DNA of 64,000 nt from Bacteroidota bacterium (lineage in GTDB: Bacteria; Bacteroidota; Bacteroidia; Bacteroidales; Prolixibacteraceae). The position numbers and the translations under genes were made by a program. The notes beneath the pieces are model-generated. The model was not told the origin of the DNA and did no database searches. It saw only the letters and a program-made list of their open reading frames with translations. Positions within the stretch are counted from its first letter, which is position 1. Every line of letters begins with the position of its first letter. Positions 37,003 to 46,307 of the stretch are shown in pieces. Location of the stretch: positions 1-64,000 of the forward strand of contig JAHEYT010000043.1 in the NCBI GenBank assembly GCA_023251455.1, read 5' to 3'.

Positions 37003-38433
37003 ATGATTAATGATCATCGTTTGGTTTGGGATCGTTGTCTGTCAGTTATTCGCGACAATGTTCCAGGCATAAGTTTTAAGACATGGTTTGAACCAATCGT
37101 TCCTGTTAATCTGGATGATGAAGTACTAACAATACAGGTTCCAAGTCCGTTTTTTTATGAATATCTCGAAGAACAGTACATTGATTTACTCAGAAAGACA
37201 CTGAGAAAAGAAGTTGGGATTGGAGCCAAACTTGAATATGTTGTGGTTATGGGTAACAATCAAAGTAACTCACAACCCTATACCGTTAAATATCCTACAA
37301 ACAACAACAGCAAGATCCAAAATAAACCGATGAGCATTCCGCTAAAAAGTGAAGGAAAATCATCGATTAAGAATCCATTTATTATTCCCGGAATTCAAAA
37401 AATCCAGATTGATCCGCAATTACGACTGGATAATACTTTCGATAATTTTGTTGAAGGCGAGTGCAACCGTTTGGCCCGGAGCGCCGGATATGCTGTTTCA
37501 CAGAATCCCGGAGGGACTGCATTCAACCCGCTGATGATCTACGGCAATTCGGGCCTTGGTAAAACCCACTTGGCACACGCCATCGGTATTGAGGTTAAAG
37601 AACGCCATCCGGACAAAGTTGTTTTATACGTAAATTCAAACAAATTTCAGACACAATTCACAGAAGCTACCCGGAACAACAACCGGAACGACTTTTTGAA
37701 TTTCTACCAGATGATTGATGTTCTGATTATTGATGACGTTCAAGAATTTGCAGGAAAAGAAAAAACTCAGGAAACCTTTTTCCATATTTTCAACCATTTA
37801 CACCAAAGCGGCAAACAGCTCATTCTAACTTCTGACAAGCCACCAATTGAACTGAAAGGACTTGAACAACGCTTACTATCCAGATTTAAATGGGGTTTGA
37901 CTGCCGACTTACAACAACCTGGTTTCGAAACCAGGATGGACATACTGAGGCGCAAAATCTACAAAGACGGAATTGAAATATCGGACGAAGTTTTGGAATA
38001 CATCGCTTCTCATATTACTAATAACATCAGGGAACTCGAAGGAGCGCTAGTTTCACTTTTGGCTCAATCGACATTGAACCGAAAAGAAATAACCATAGAA
38101 TTGGCCAGCGAGATGATTAACAAGCTGGTTAAGAATTCGAAACGTGAATTGTCCATTGACTATATATCAAAAGTAGTTTGCGATTATTTCAATATGCCGG
38201 TCGATTCACTTCAGGCAAAAACCCGCAAACGCGAAGTTGTTCAGGCCCGGCAACTGGCCATGTACTTCTCCAAAAACATGACCAAATCGTCGCTGGCATC
38301 CATCGGTTCGCAAATTGGGCATAAAGACCACGCTACCGTGCTACATGCCTGTAAAACGGTGAATAACCTGAAAGAAACCGACAAGGCGTTTAAACTTTGT
38401 GTCGACGAGATTGAAAAGAAATTAAAATTGTAA
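37003..38433 (+). CDS. dnaA: Chromosomal replication initiator DnaA
   Basis: 476 residues from the ATG at 37003; an in-frame TTG at 36973 would add 10 non-conserved residues. Domain I (about 1-80) has WDRCLSVIRDNVPGISFKTWFEP. The AAA+ domain holds Walker A GNSGLGKTH and Walker B LIIDDVQ. The C-terminal DnaA-box-binding domain has the signature IGHKDHATVLHACKTV. It initiates replication by binding DnaA boxes at oriC. The AT-rich 5' region contains no TTATCCACA-type box, so oriC is probably elsewhere. Confidence 0.96.
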   Translation: MINDHRLVWDRCLSVIRDNVPGISFKTWFEPIVPVNLDDEVLTIQVPSPFFYEYLEEQYIDLLRKTLRKEVGIGAKLEYVVVMGNNQSNSQPYTVKYPTNNNSKIQNKPMSIPLKSEGKSSIKNPFIIPGIQKIQIDPQLRLDNTFDNFVEGECNRLARSAGYAVSQNPGGTAFNPLMIYGNSGLGKTHLAHAIGIEVKERHPDKVVLYVNSNKFQTQFTEATRNNNRNDFLNFYQMIDVLIIDDVQEFAGKEKTQETFFHIFNHLHQSGKQLILTSDKPPIELKGLEQRLLSRFKWGLTADLQQPGFETRMDILRRKIYKDGIEISDEVLEYIASHITNNIRELEGALVSLLAQSTLNRKEITIELASEMINKLVKNSKRELSIDYISKVVCDYFNMPVDSLQAKTRKREVVQARQLAMYFSKNMTKSSLASIGSQIGHKDHATVLHACKTVNNLKETDKAFKLCVDEIEKKLKL

Positions 38434-38440
38434 CAGATAT

Positions 38441-38469
38441 AAAGCAGGTCAATTTCGATCTGCTTTTTT
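38441..38469 (+). terminator. Terminator of dnaA
   Basis: AAAGCAGGTC pairs with GATCTGCTTT (one G-T pair) around a 6-base loop, with a T-run. It begins 8 bases after the dnaA stop. Confidence 0.85.
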
Positions 38470-38491
38470 CTTGTATATAAAATCACATCAG

Positions 38492-39355
38492 ATGATTTAT
38501 CTTTTGCTGAGCATTCTTTCATCATCAGTAATTTTTATCACTTTTAAAGTTACTGAGCGATTTAAAACCAACCTGATCAAGCTAATTACAGTCAATTACC
38601 TGGTGGCTGCAATACTCGGTTTTAGCTTTAACCGCCACCCTATTTCAATCCTGAATGCTCTAACTTCCGAGTGGCTGCCGTACGCCGTACTGATTGGCTT
38701 ATCATTTATCGTGATGTTTTTTCTGATCGGCTATTCGACGCGTCTTTCCGGAGTAGCCGTTACCACCATTGCCGGAAAATTGTCGATGGTTATCCCCATT
38801 TTATATTCAATTCTGTATTTCTCCGAGAAAACTACCGTTCTTAAAATTTCAGGATTGATAATGGCCACAATCGCAGTCTTACTAACCAGCTACCGCCCGG
38901 TTGATAAAGCAAAAAACCTAAAACTGATTCTTTTGCCGTTGGCCATTTTTCTTGGTTCCGGAATAACTGACTCAATCGTAAAATACGCGCAAAGCTACCA
39001 TGTTTCGAACAGCATGAGCCTGCTATTTCCTGCGGTAGTTTTCCTGACAGCTCTTATTCTTGGACTGATATTCATCCTTATAAAACCTAAATCGATTTCA
39101 AAAAACATCTCTATCGCCGAGCTGATTGGTGGGTCAATCCTGGGAATTGCAAATTTTGGATCATTGTACTTCTTTATTCTTGCCCTGAATAACAGCAAAC
39201 TTGATAGTTCAATTGTTTTTGGACTAAACAACATCTGCATCGTCTTATTTTCGATTTTGATTGGCTTTGTGTTGTTCAAAGAAAAGTTTTCAAGAGTTAA
39301 CTTTGCCGGCGTATTGATGGCTGTTATTGCCATCCTGATTTTAATGAATTTCTGA
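38492..39355 (+). CDS. EamA/DMT-type transporter
   Basis: A 287-residue inner-membrane protein with about ten helices in two EamA-like halves. I chose the ATG at 38492; the TTG at 38471 lies right against the dnaA terminator. The substrate of this drug/metabolite-type exporter is unknown. Its stop overlaps the start of the yigZ-like gene by one base (TGATG), so the two are translationally coupled. Confidence 0.85.
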   Translation: MIYLLLSILSSSVIFITFKVTERFKTNLIKLITVNYLVAAILGFSFNRHPISILNALTSEWLPYAVLIGLSFIVMFFLIGYSTRLSGVAVTTIAGKLSMVIPILYSILYFSEKTTVLKISGLIMATIAVLLTSYRPVDKAKNLKLILLPLAIFLGSGITDSIVKYAQSYHVSNSMSLLFPAVVFLTALILGLIFILIKPKSISKNISIAELIGGSILGIANFGSLYFFILALNNSKLDSSIVFGLNNICIVLFSILIGFVLFKEKFSRVNFAGVLMAVIAILILMNF

Positions 39356-39957
39356 TGGAAGATACCTACAAAACCATATCGAATCCTGCAGAAGGACTTT
39401 TTAAGGACAAGGGCAGCAAATTTATTGCCTTTGCCTACCCGGTGACTTCCGAAGAACAGATTAAAGAAATTGTTCAGGTTATCAAAAAGGAACATTATTC
39501 GGCACGGCATCATTGCTATGCCTGGCGATTAGGGCACGAAAAACTGCTGTTCCGGGCCAACGACGACGGAGAACCTTCGTCAACTGCCGGGAAGCCTATT
39601 TTGGGGCAAATCCAGAGTTTCGACCTGACCAACATTCTCATCGTGGTTGTTCGCTATTTTGGCGGAACTTTATTGGGTGTGAGTGGTTTAATTAATGCCT
39701 ACCGCAATGCTGCTTTGGATGCCATTAATCAGGCTGAAATTGTGGAAAAGCTTGTGGAAAAGCAACTTCTGGTTGAATTTGACTATGGGGTAATGAATGA
39801 TGTGATGAAACTATTTAAAGACGAGAAATTGCCGCAGGTTGATCCGCAGTTCGATTTGAGATGCCAAATTAAAACACATATCCGGCTAAGCGAAGTAAAC
39901 CGGATTGAAGAAGGATTAAATAAAATTGAAGGATTAAAAATTACCGAATTGCCCTAG
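39355..39957 (+). CDS. yigZ: YigZ/IMPACT family protein
   Basis: A 200-residue protein with the UPF0029 (IMPACT N-terminal) domain: SKFIAFAYPVTSEEQ, HHCYAWRLG, NDDGEPSSTAGKPILGQI and VVVRYFGGTLLGVSGLI. The C-terminal ~70 residues form the elongation-factor-G-domain-V-like DUF1949 part. The bacterial function is unknown, and a translation-related role is often proposed. It is coupled to the EamA gene before it. Confidence 0.9.
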   Translation: MEDTYKTISNPAEGLFKDKGSKFIAFAYPVTSEEQIKEIVQVIKKEHYSARHHCYAWRLGHEKLLFRANDDGEPSSTAGKPILGQIQSFDLTNILIVVVRYFGGTLLGVSGLINAYRNAALDAINQAEIVEKLVEKQLLVEFDYGVMNDVMKLFKDEKLPQVDPQFDLRCQIKTHIRLSEVNRIEEGLNKIEGLKITELP

Positions 39958-40043
39958 ATTTACCAGTAACAGCAAGGGATGCGGTGTTAATAACCTTTTC
40001 ATAACTAATAGTCGATAATTTAAAATAGATCGCAAAAACAAAC

Positions 40044-40051
40044 TAATTTTG
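40044..40051 (+). promoter_or_regulatory. -7 promoter box for the pyrBI leader
   Basis: TAATTTTG matches TAnnTTTG, and transcription would begin close to 40058. No good -33 element is seen at the expected spacing. It is the only consensus-like box between yigZ and pyrB, and it lies upstream of the terminator hairpin. Confidence 0.45.
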
Positions 40052-40058
40052 GATTTTG

Positions 40059-40271
40059 ATGGAACACCTGATAAAACAATATTCCTTCTTTTTTGATGAA
40101 TCCCTTCATCAGGAAAAGATTTTCCCAAATTCCCTGTTTCGTTTCCATCATGATAATAATTTAGCTCATCATTATTTGTATCCGGCATCTCCGGAAATAC
40201 TTAAAAGCCAACAGAAACAACATTTCTGTTGGCTTTTTTTTGCTTCAACATCATTAAAAACCATCACATAA
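40059..40271 (+). CDS. Candidate pyrBI leader peptide (70 codons)
   Basis: An ATG ORF that runs through the terminator at 40203-40241 and ends with TAA one base before the pyrB ATG. The peptide has no domain and is of low complexity. Its early codons read through a U/C-rich tract (40081-40094). This layout resembles pyrL of E. coli, where a translating ribosome disrupts the attenuator when RNA polymerase is slowed at U-runs by low UTP. The predicted transcript start is so close to the ATG that the leader may be nearly leaderless. The ORF could also be fortuitous. Confidence 0.4.
   Translation: MEHLIKQYSFFFDESLHQEKIFPNSLFRFHHDNNLAHHYLYPASPEILKSQQKQHFCWLFFASTSLKTIT
40094..40111 (+). promoter_or_regulatory. 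Hairpin in the pyrBI leader (possible pause site)
   Basis: TGATGAA-TCCC-TTCATCA is a perfect 7-bp stem with a 4-base loop, just after a run of T in the leader and about 90 bases before the terminator. It could act as a transcription pause hairpin. Confidence 0.4.
40203..40241 (+). terminator. Strong intrinsic terminator 31 bases before pyrB (candidate attenuator)
   Basis: A perfect 15-bp stem (AAAAGCCAACAGAAA and complement), loop CAACA, then T residues. No promoter motif is seen in the 31 bases between it and pyrB, so pyrB transcripts seem to have to read through it. It may also terminate yigZ transcripts. Confidence 0.85.
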
Positions 40272-40272
40272 A

Positions 40273-41184
40273 ATGGAAAAGAAAGATTTAATTTCGATTA
40301 CCGATTATTCAAAAGAAGACTACCTGCGAATTTTGGAACTCGCAGCTGATTTTGAGAAAAATTCCAACCAGAGACTTCTTGAAGGGAAAGTAGTAGCTTC
40401 TTTGTTTTTTGAACCATCGACCCGCACCCGACTAAGCTTCGAAACAGCCATCAACAGGTTGGGCGGACGAATTATTGGATTTTCGGATGCTGGTTCATCC
40501 AGCGTTTCGAAAGGCGAAACCTTGCACGACACCACTCGCATGGTGAGCAATTATGCCGACTTGATTGTGATGCGTCATCCGCTGGAAGGCAGTTCGCGCT
40601 ATGCTTCTGAGGTAGCCAATGTTCCGGTGATCAATGCTGGCGATGGTGCGAATCAACACCCAACTCAAACGCTGCTCGACATGTATTCTATTCTAAAAAC
40701 CCAGGGAACACTTGATAACATTAACATTTTCATGATCGGAGATCTGAAATACGGGAGAACCGTTCATTCCCTGCTCATGGCCCTTTCACAATTCGAAAAC
40801 CCAATCTTCAATTTCATTGCTCCTGATGAACTGGCAATGCCCGAAGAATACAAACTTTTCCTGAAAGAAAAAGGCATCCGTTATTTCGAGCACACCGAAA
40901 TCAACGAAAACATCAACCACGCCGACATTATTTACATGACCCGCGTGCAGAAAGAGCGTTTTATGGACCCGATTGAATACGAAAAAGTGAAAAACGTGTA
41001 TATTTTGCGAAACAACATGTTGAGTAAAACCAAACCCAATATGCGTATTCTTCATCCGCTTCCTCGCGTCAACGAAATTCATCCGGATGTTGACAGTAAC
41101 GAAAAAGCCTATTATTTTGAACAAGCCCGCAATGGTGTTTACACCCGTCAGGCTATTATCGCACATATTCTCAATCTTAAATAA
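40273..41184 (+). CDS. pyrB: Aspartate carbamoyltransferase catalytic subunit
   Basis: A 303-residue enzyme making carbamoyl-aspartate from carbamoyl phosphate and aspartate, the first committed step of pyrimidine synthesis. [12 protein letters not shown] (carbamoyl-phosphate loop), [11 protein letters not shown] and [10 protein letters not shown] are intact. It is followed by pyrI after 8 bases, so it forms an allosterically controlled PyrBI enzyme. A terminator hairpin and an ORF that stops one base before the pyrB ATG suggest attenuation. Confidence 0.96.
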   Translation: MEKKDLISITDYSKEDYLRILELAADFEKNSNQRLLEGKVVASLFFEPSTRTRLSFETAINRLGGRIIGFSDAGSSSVSKGETLHDTTRMVSNYADLIVMRHPLEGSSRYASEVANVPVINAGDGANQHPTQTLLDMYSILKTQGTLDNINIFMIGDLKYGRTVHSLLMALSQFENPIFNFIAPDELAMPEEYKLFLKEKGIRYFEHTEINENINHADIIYMTRVQKERFMDPIEYEKVKNVYILRNNMLSKTKPNMRILHPLPRVNEIHPDVDSNEKAYYFEQARNGVYTRQAIIAHILNLK

Positions 41185-41192
41185 TTACAGCC

Positions 41193-41663
41193 ATGCCCGA
41201 TAGTTTTAAAAAGAAACTCAAACTCAAAGTAAGTGCAATCAACAATGGCACTGTAATCGATCACATTCCTTCTGAAAATTTGTTCAAGGTTATTTCCATT
41301 CTGGGACTTCAAAATGTAAAATCTCAAATTACCTTTGGAGCCAACTTCGAAAGTGAAAAATTGGGTAGCAAAGCCATCATCAAACTTTCCGATGTGTTTT
41401 TTGAAGATGACGAGATCAACAAAATTTCGCTGATTGCCCGAAATGCCAAGCTTAACATCATTCGCGATTACGAAGTGGTTGAGAAACGGGTAGTCGAAGT
41501 TCCGGATAAGGTGATCGGAATTGTAAAATGCTTTAACCCAAAATGCATTACCAATAATGAAGAAATTACGACCTATTTCAATGTCATTTCAAAGAATCCG
41601 TTAGATTTGAAATGTAAATATTGTGAGAAGATTACCCATGAGGACCAAATGGTAATTAAATAG
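41193..41663 (+). CDS. pyrI: Aspartate carbamoyltransferase regulatory subunit
   Basis: A 156-residue regulatory chain. The N-terminal nucleotide-binding domain (about 1-100) contains KVSAINNGTVIDHIP, and the C-terminal zinc domain has four Cys ligands at 113, 118, 141 and 144, matching the spacing of the E. coli protein. It binds CTP/ATP and links the catalytic trimers. It is co-transcribed with pyrB. Confidence 0.95.
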   Translation: MPDSFKKKLKLKVSAINNGTVIDHIPSENLFKVISILGLQNVKSQITFGANFESEKLGSKAIIKLSDVFFEDDEINKISLIARNAKLNIIRDYEVVEKRVVEVPDKVIGIVKCFNPKCITNNEEITTYFNVISKNPLDLKCKYCEKITHEDQMVIK

Positions 41664-41686
41664 TTTGAAACAAATTGAATTATAGA

Positions 41687-42142
41687 ATGACAAAACCAAA
41701 TTTTGAAGAAGTATATCAGAAGATTGTCGCATTGGTAAAAATTAATCCGGATGACCTTTTGCTAGGAATTTGTGAACTCTTAAAACAGGAAGTCTACCAT
41801 TACGACTGGGTGGGATTTTATATTTTAGACCAGGAGAAGAATGAACTGGTATTAGGTCCGTTTGTCGGAAAACCAACCCAACATACCCACATTGCTGTTG
41901 GAAAAGGCATTTGCGGTCAGGTTGCCGCCAGTGGACAGACCATGGTTGTTCAGGATGTAACCCAGGTTGAAAACTACATTTCGTGTGGATTGGAAGTTCA
42001 GTCGGAAATAGTGGTTCCGGTTTTGAAGAATGGGAAATTTGTTGCCGAACTCGATATCGACAGCCACTCTCCCGCCCCATTTACTGACGATGACAATGTT
42101 TTTCTGGACAAGGTATGCAACTTGCTGGTTGACTACTTTTAA
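41687..42142 (+). CDS. GAF-domain free methionine-(R)-sulfoxide reductase
   Basis: A 151-residue single GAF domain, started at the ATG at 41687 rather than a TTG upstream. VGFYILD, GPFVGKPTQHTHIAVGKGICG and SEIVVPVLKNGKFVAELDIDS match fRMsr. C76 and C100 have the 24-residue spacing of the catalytic pair C94/C118 in the E. coli enzyme; the third Cys of that enzyme is not obvious here. It would reduce free Met-(R)-O. It lies 23 bases after pyrI on the same strand. Confidence 0.85.
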   Translation: MTKPNFEEVYQKIVALVKINPDDLLLGICELLKQEVYHYDWVGFYILDQEKNELVLGPFVGKPTQHTHIAVGKGICGQVAASGQTMVVQDVTQVENYISCGLEVQSEIVVPVLKNGKFVAELDIDSHSPAPFTDDDNVFLDKVCNLLVDYF

Positions 42143-42267
42143 ACATCTGAATCAAAGCATTTAGTGGCAAAATAAATCTGAACAGAATTCAGCATAAAAT
42201 GGCATTACAAATAATTTAACTAAAAATATTTCAATCAAAGAGAATAAAACTTCGATTTGATTTGTTT

Positions 42268-42315
42268 AGGTAGTGTAATTTGCAACATAGTTTTTCTTTG
42301 CAAATTACACTACCT
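42268..42315. repeat. 18-bp perfect inverted repeat upstream of the DedA gene
   Basis: AGGTAGTGTAATTTGCAA (42268-42285) and its exact complement (42298-42315) flank a 12-base loop. It lies 32 bases before the DedA ATG and 125 bases after the GAF gene. It has a T-rich 3' flank but lacks a GC-rich core, so it may be a terminator of the upstream genes or an operator. It is the longest perfect inverted repeat noticed in the window. Confidence 0.8.
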
Positions 42316-42346
42316 TTATTTTGCATTGCCAGAAAACCAGAAAACA

Positions 42347-43003
42347 ATGATGGACGAGATTTATAATATTCTATTTCACACTAATGAGGCTATTTTTGCA
42401 CTGGTTTCCGAAAACGTTTGGGAAGCTTATCTCGTGTTGTTCCTGATTATCTTTCTGGAAACCGGGTTAATCGTTTTCCCGTTTTTGCCAGGCGACGGGT
42501 TACTTTTTTCGGCAGGAGTAATTACAGCTTCATCCGATATGAGCATCTGGGTACTGGTTCCACTCTTAATTTTTGCAGCCATCGTCGGAAATCATTTCAA
42601 TTACAAGATCGGATCGCTGATAGGACACCGGATTGAGCGGAGCCATCGCAAACTAATTCAAAAATATTTGGTGCCTTCGATCGTTAAAACCAGGCACTTC
42701 TATCAAAAACACGGTAAGAAATCAATCATTATTGGTCGCTTTTTCCCGGTAATCCGAACTTATATCCCATTTTTTGCCGGTACAGTATCGTTCGACTTTC
42801 CCATCTTCAAACAATATACAGTTATTGGCTCGGCAATCTGGGTTCCATTCTTCACCCTTACCGGCTATTTTCTGGGCGAAATCACCTGGATTAAGGATAA
42901 CTTCGAGATTATTTTTCTGGGACTTATCATTGTAACTTTAATTCCATTCTTCTACGCTGCCATCAAAACATTATTCTTTGGAAAAAAAATTCCGCAAGAA
43001 TAG
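42347..43003 (+). CDS. DedA family membrane protein
   Basis: A 218-residue inner-membrane protein (VTT/DedA family) from the ATG at 42347; an earlier in-frame ATG at 42257 would read through the inverted repeat and is rejected. Family motifs are FLETGLIVFPFLPGDGLLFSAG, GNHFNYKIGSLIGH and GRFFPVIRTYIPFFAGT. DedA proteins are lipid-carrier or phospholipid scramblases/flippases important for envelope integrity. The specific lipid is unknown. Confidence 0.9.
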   Translation: MMDEIYNILFHTNEAIFALVSENVWEAYLVLFLIIFLETGLIVFPFLPGDGLLFSAGVITASSDMSIWVLVPLLIFAAIVGNHFNYKIGSLIGHRIERSHRKLIQKYLVPSIVKTRHFYQKHGKKSIIIGRFFPVIRTYIPFFAGTVSFDFPIFKQYTVIGSAIWVPFFTLTGYFLGEITWIKDNFEIIFLGLIIVTLIPFFYAAIKTLFFGKKIPQE

Positions 43004-43019
43004 GTTCCTCCTGAAAAGC

Positions 43020-43048
43020 TTGATTATTCAACAAAAAAGCTATTTTTG
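43020..43048 (+). promoter_or_regulatory. Promoter of the amino-acid permease
   Basis: TTG at 43020-43022 (preceded by C rather than T) and TATTTTTG at 43041-43048 are separated by 18 bases. It lies 21 bases before the ATG. Confidence 0.5.
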
Positions 43049-43068
43049 ATAACTCAAAATTAGCATCT

Positions 43069-44592
43069 ATGTCAAAGTTATTTATCACAAAGCCGTTGTC
43101 CCAATTGATGGCAGAGTCCAATGCCGATCACGGACTACGTAAATCGTTGAGTGCCTTTAACCTCACCACTTTAGGAATTGGTGCCGTTATTGGCGCTGGA
43201 ATATTTGTGTTAACTGGTCAGGCTGCAGCTCAATACGCTGGTCCTGCAATTGTTATATCGTTTTTAATTTCCGGATTAGCCTGTTTGTTTGCAGGTTTGT
43301 GTTATGCCGAATTTGCTTCCATGATTCCGATTTCGGGTAGTGCATACACCTACGCTTATGCCACGATGGGCGAGTTTGTAGCATGGATCATCGGCTGGGA
43401 TTTAATTCTGGAATACCTTTTTGCCGCATCAACGGTTGCTGTTGGCTGGTCGGGCTATGTGGTAAGCTTCCTGAAAGACTTTGGCATTAACATTCCGGCA
43501 CAATTTACAACAGCAATGGGAACAGTTATGGTCGATATCCCACAAGTTGGGTGGAAATCAGTTACACCTGAACTAACCAAAAACCTGGCTGATACAGGCA
43601 TCGCCATCGATAGCCTGCCACATCTTTCCGGAGTATTAAACTTGCCAGCAATGTTTGTTGTGGCTGCAATTTCCATTTTACTTTTAATCGGAATAAAAGA
43701 ATCGGCAAGATTCAACAACTTTATGGTTGTAATAAAAGTGTTCGTTATTCTGCTCTTCATCGGAATCGGATTCATGTTTGTGAATAAAGCCAACTGGGTT
43801 CCGTTTATCCCGAAGAATACCGGTGTTTGGGGGCATTATGGCTGGAGTGGAATTCTACGCGGAGCAGCTGTTATTTTCTTTGCATACATTGGTTTCGATG
43901 CTGTTTCAACAGCAGCACAGGAAGCTAAAAATCCGAAGCGTGATATGCCCATCGGAATTTTGGGTTCACTCGGTATTTCTACCCTGCTCTATATTTTTGT
44001 AGCTATTGTATTGACCGGAATAGTAAGTTATACATTTCTGAACGTATCCGACCCGATAGCCGTGGGTGTTAACGCCATGGGCGAAGGCCTTTTCTGGTTA
44101 CGTCCAATCATTAAAATTGCAGCAATAGCTGGACTTAGCTCCGTTATTTTGGTTATGCTACTGGGTCAGCCGCGAATCTTCTTCTCGATGGCCAAAGATG
44201 GATTATTACCTCCGATATTTGCAAAAGTTCACCCCCGGTTCAAAACTCCTCACGTAAGCACTATCGTTACCGGATTTGTAGCAATGATTGTTGCAGGTCT
44301 ACTTCCTATAAATATTTTAGGCGAACTAGTCTCGATTGGTACATTACTGGCTTTTGCAATTGTTTGCATCGGTATTATTGTATTGAGAGTAAAACGGCCT
44401 GAGCTTGAACGAACTTTTAAAACACCATTCGTTCCACTTGTCCCGATTCTGGGAGCGGGTATTTGTATTTTGCAGATGGCATCACTTCCTTTAGACACCT
44501 GGCTTCGATTAATCATTTGGATGGCCATCGGAATGACTATTTACTTCACCTACGGAATACGGAAGAGCAAAATCAGGAATCAAAAGCCATAA
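43069..44592 (+). CDS. APC-family amino-acid permease
   Basis: A 507-residue transporter with about 12-13 helices, of the cationic amino-acid transporter/YfnA-like branch. [18 protein letters not shown] is the unwound substrate-binding helix 1, [25 protein letters not shown] is helix 6 and its loop, and [16 protein letters not shown] is the conserved loop 8. It imports or exchanges amino acids; the substrate is not clear from sequence. It is monocistronic between its own promoter and a terminator. Confidence 0.92.
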   Translation: MSKLFITKPLSQLMAESNADHGLRKSLSAFNLTTLGIGAVIGAGIFVLTGQAAAQYAGPAIVISFLISGLACLFAGLCYAEFASMIPISGSAYTYAYATMGEFVAWIIGWDLILEYLFAASTVAVGWSGYVVSFLKDFGINIPAQFTTAMGTVMVDIPQVGWKSVTPELTKNLADTGIAIDSLPHLSGVLNLPAMFVVAAISILLLIGIKESARFNNFMVVIKVFVILLFIGIGFMFVNKANWVPFIPKNTGVWGHYGWSGILRGAAVIFFAYIGFDAVSTAAQEAKNPKRDMPIGILGSLGISTLLYIFVAIVLTGIVSYTFLNVSDPIAVGVNAMGEGLFWLRPIIKIAAIAGLSSVILVMLLGQPRIFFSMAKDGLLPPIFAKVHPRFKTPHVSTIVTGFVAMIVAGLLPINILGELVSIGTLLAFAIVCIGIIVLRVKRPELERTFKTPFVPLVPILGAGICILQMASLPLDTWLRLIIWMAIGMTIYFTYGIRKSKIRNQKP

Positions 44593-44611
44593 TAAATATT
44601 ACCAATAAGAT

Positions 44612-44650
44612 AACAAGGCTGTCTGGAATCAAATCCGGACAGCCTTGTTT
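44612..44650. terminator. Bidirectional terminator between the permease and purT
   Basis: AACAAGGCTGTC and GACAGCCTTGTT (12 bp, with three more pairs in the loop) lie between the convergent genes, with T residues on both strands. Confidence 0.85.
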
Positions 44651-44668
44651 ATTTGTTGCACCTTCTCT

Positions 44669-45841
44669 TTATTTTGAAGGTTTCACTTCAACCAGATCAG
44701 CCAATTTTCGGGCGGTTTGCTGCAATTCAAGCACATCGGCTCCCAAATCGGCACTCACCACTACCACTCCCATACGGCGATGAACTCTGGCGGCCTCTTT
44801 CCCAAATATCCGGACATCGGCATTTGGATTTTGACATACTAAATCGATGCCAGAATACTCCGGAGAAATGGTTTCGATGCCTGAAAGAATTACCGCGCTG
44901 GCTCCAGCTTTTTCCTGCCTGATTTCGGGAATCGGCAAACCCAGAACTGCCCTGCAATGCAATTCGAATTCGCTGAGGTTTTGTGTGCCTGCCAAAGTTA
45001 CCATGCCGGTGTCGTGCGGACGGGGCGACAATTCAGAAAAAACTACACCTTCGGCAGTAATAAAAAACTCGACGCCCCAAATACCAGCACCACCCAAAGC
45101 TTTGGTCACCTGTGCAGCCATATTGCGAGCTTCCTCTTCAAAACCTTCAGGAAGCATTATTGGTTGCCAGCTTTCCTGGTAATCGCCACGCTCCTGTCGG
45201 TGACCGATTGGCGCACAAAACAAGGTTTCGCCATTCTTTTGAGTCACGGTTAGCAACGTAATTTCGCTCAGAAAAGGAACAAAAGCTTCCACAATCACTT
45301 CATTTAAATCGCCACGACCTTTATCTGAAGCTGTTGCCCATGCCTTTTCGCAGTCGGCCTCGCTTTTAATGGTCGATTGCCCTTTTCCTGATGAAGACAT
45401 CAGCGGTTTCACCACGCACGGAATCCCAACCTCTGCAACGGCAGCTTTCAACTCGTCGAAAGTTTTAGCGTACCGATAATTAGCTGTTTTCAGACCAAGT
45501 TCTTTGGCTGCCAAATCGCGAATGGCCTTGCGGTTCATGGTGAAATTAGCTGCTCTGGCCGATGGCACCACCTGAATTCCGGCCTTTTCGTAATCGTAGA
45601 AACGTTCAGTACGAATGGCTTCAATTTCGGGCACAATCAGGTCAGGACGATGTTTTTCAACGATACGGTCGAGCTCAGCGCCATCGAGCATATTAATCAC
45701 TTCAAACTGATCGGCTACCTGCATGGCCGGAGCGCCCGTATAACTGTCAACAGCAATCACTGTTTGTCCCAGGCGTTTGGCGGCAATTACAAACTCTTTG
45801 CCCAGCTCCCCCGAACCCAGCAACATGATTTTCTTTTGCAT
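44669..45841 (-). CDS. purT: Formate-dependent phosphoribosylglycinamide formyltransferase
   Basis: A 390-residue ATP-grasp enzyme that formylates GAR with formate and ATP in purine synthesis. [17 protein letters not shown] is the nucleotide-binding start, [12 protein letters not shown] the Gly-rich loop and [23 protein letters not shown] the active site. The usual length is ~392, which supports the Met at 45841 over an upstream in-frame Met at 45895. A consensus promoter at 45866-45896 supports the same choice. Confidence 0.95.
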   Translation of the reverse strand: MQKKIMLLGSGELGKEFVIAAKRLGQTVIAVDSYTGAPAMQVADQFEVINMLDGAELDRIVEKHRPDLIVPEIEAIRTERFYDYEKAGIQVVPSARAANFTMNRKAIRDLAAKELGLKTANYRYAKTFDELKAAVAEVGIPCVVKPLMSSSGKGQSTIKSEADCEKAWATASDKGRGDLNEVIVEAFVPFLSEITLLTVTQKNGETLFCAPIGHRQERGDYQESWQPIMLPEGFEEEARNMAAQVTKALGGAGIWGVEFFITAEGVVFSELSPRPHDTGMVTLAGTQNLSEFELHCRAVLGLPIPEIRQEKAGASAVILSGIETISPEYSGIDLVCQNPNADVRIFGKEAARVHRRMGVVVVSADLGADVLELQQTARKLADLVEVKPSK

Positions 45842-45865
45842 ACTTTTCCCTTTAGAAATAGGCCG

Positions 45866-45896
45866 CAAAGGTATCATTTTCGAAAGTTGGCACAAA
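45866..45896 (-). promoter_or_regulatory. Promoter of purT
   Basis: On the minus strand TTTG (45893-45896), a 19-base spacer and TACCTTTG (45866-45873) give a full consensus match. The transcript would begin about 18 bases before the ATG at 45841. Confidence 0.65.
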
Positions 45897-45930
45897 AGTC
45901 GAAGTTGAATTTTATTTCTTCTGAATTAAT

Positions 45931-46157
45931 AGTAAAAACCTCTGAAACCCGCGAAAGGACACGAGAACCTTTAACAGGACGACGAGAAAACCTACAGGGC
46001 GGCTAAATCTTTAACAGGGAAGCCAGAAACTTAACAGGACCCCCAGAATTTTAACTCGTCTGGAAAAAAGACCAACTCAAATGTCAAAAAACTGAACATG
46101 ACAGCAAAATCTTTAGCAGGATAGCGAAAAACTCAGCAGGGCGCGCCTTGACAGGCT
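45931..46157. repeat. Array of about ten degenerate 20-22 bp direct repeats
   Basis: Between purT and the sugar dehydrogenase, the sequence breaks into units of 20-22 bp with the loose pattern GAAAacttTAACAGGac-n3-C. Clear units start at 45962, 45983, 46003, 46024, 46044, 46064, 46086, 46106 and 46126. TTAACAGG or a one-base variant recurs in most of them. There are no identical repeats and no unique spacers, so it is not CRISPR. No ORF uses it. The rest of the 466-base gene-free stretch (46158-46307) shows no other feature. Confidence 0.65.
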
Positions 46158-46307
46158 TTAAGGGATTGACCTTCCCTAAAACAATGCTGAAATTTCAGGA
46201 TTTTAGCCACTCATTGTCATCGCTTTGGTCATGTAAACAACCATCTTCCAACATTTTTTCCACTCCCTTGTTACAGATACAAGTGGGTTTAATAAAAACT
46301 TTTAGCC

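Noticed and set aside
39934..40188. An 84-codon minus-strand ORF over the pyrBI leader
   Set aside because: It overlaps the end of yigZ, has no motif, and lies antisense to the better supported leader.
42257..42346. A 30-codon N-terminal extension of the DedA protein
   Set aside because: It would translate through the 18-bp inverted repeat, and the conserved part begins at the ATG at 42347.
45931..46157. CRISPR-like spacing of repeats
   Set aside because: The units are contiguous and degenerate, with no identical repeats, no unique spacers and no cas genes.
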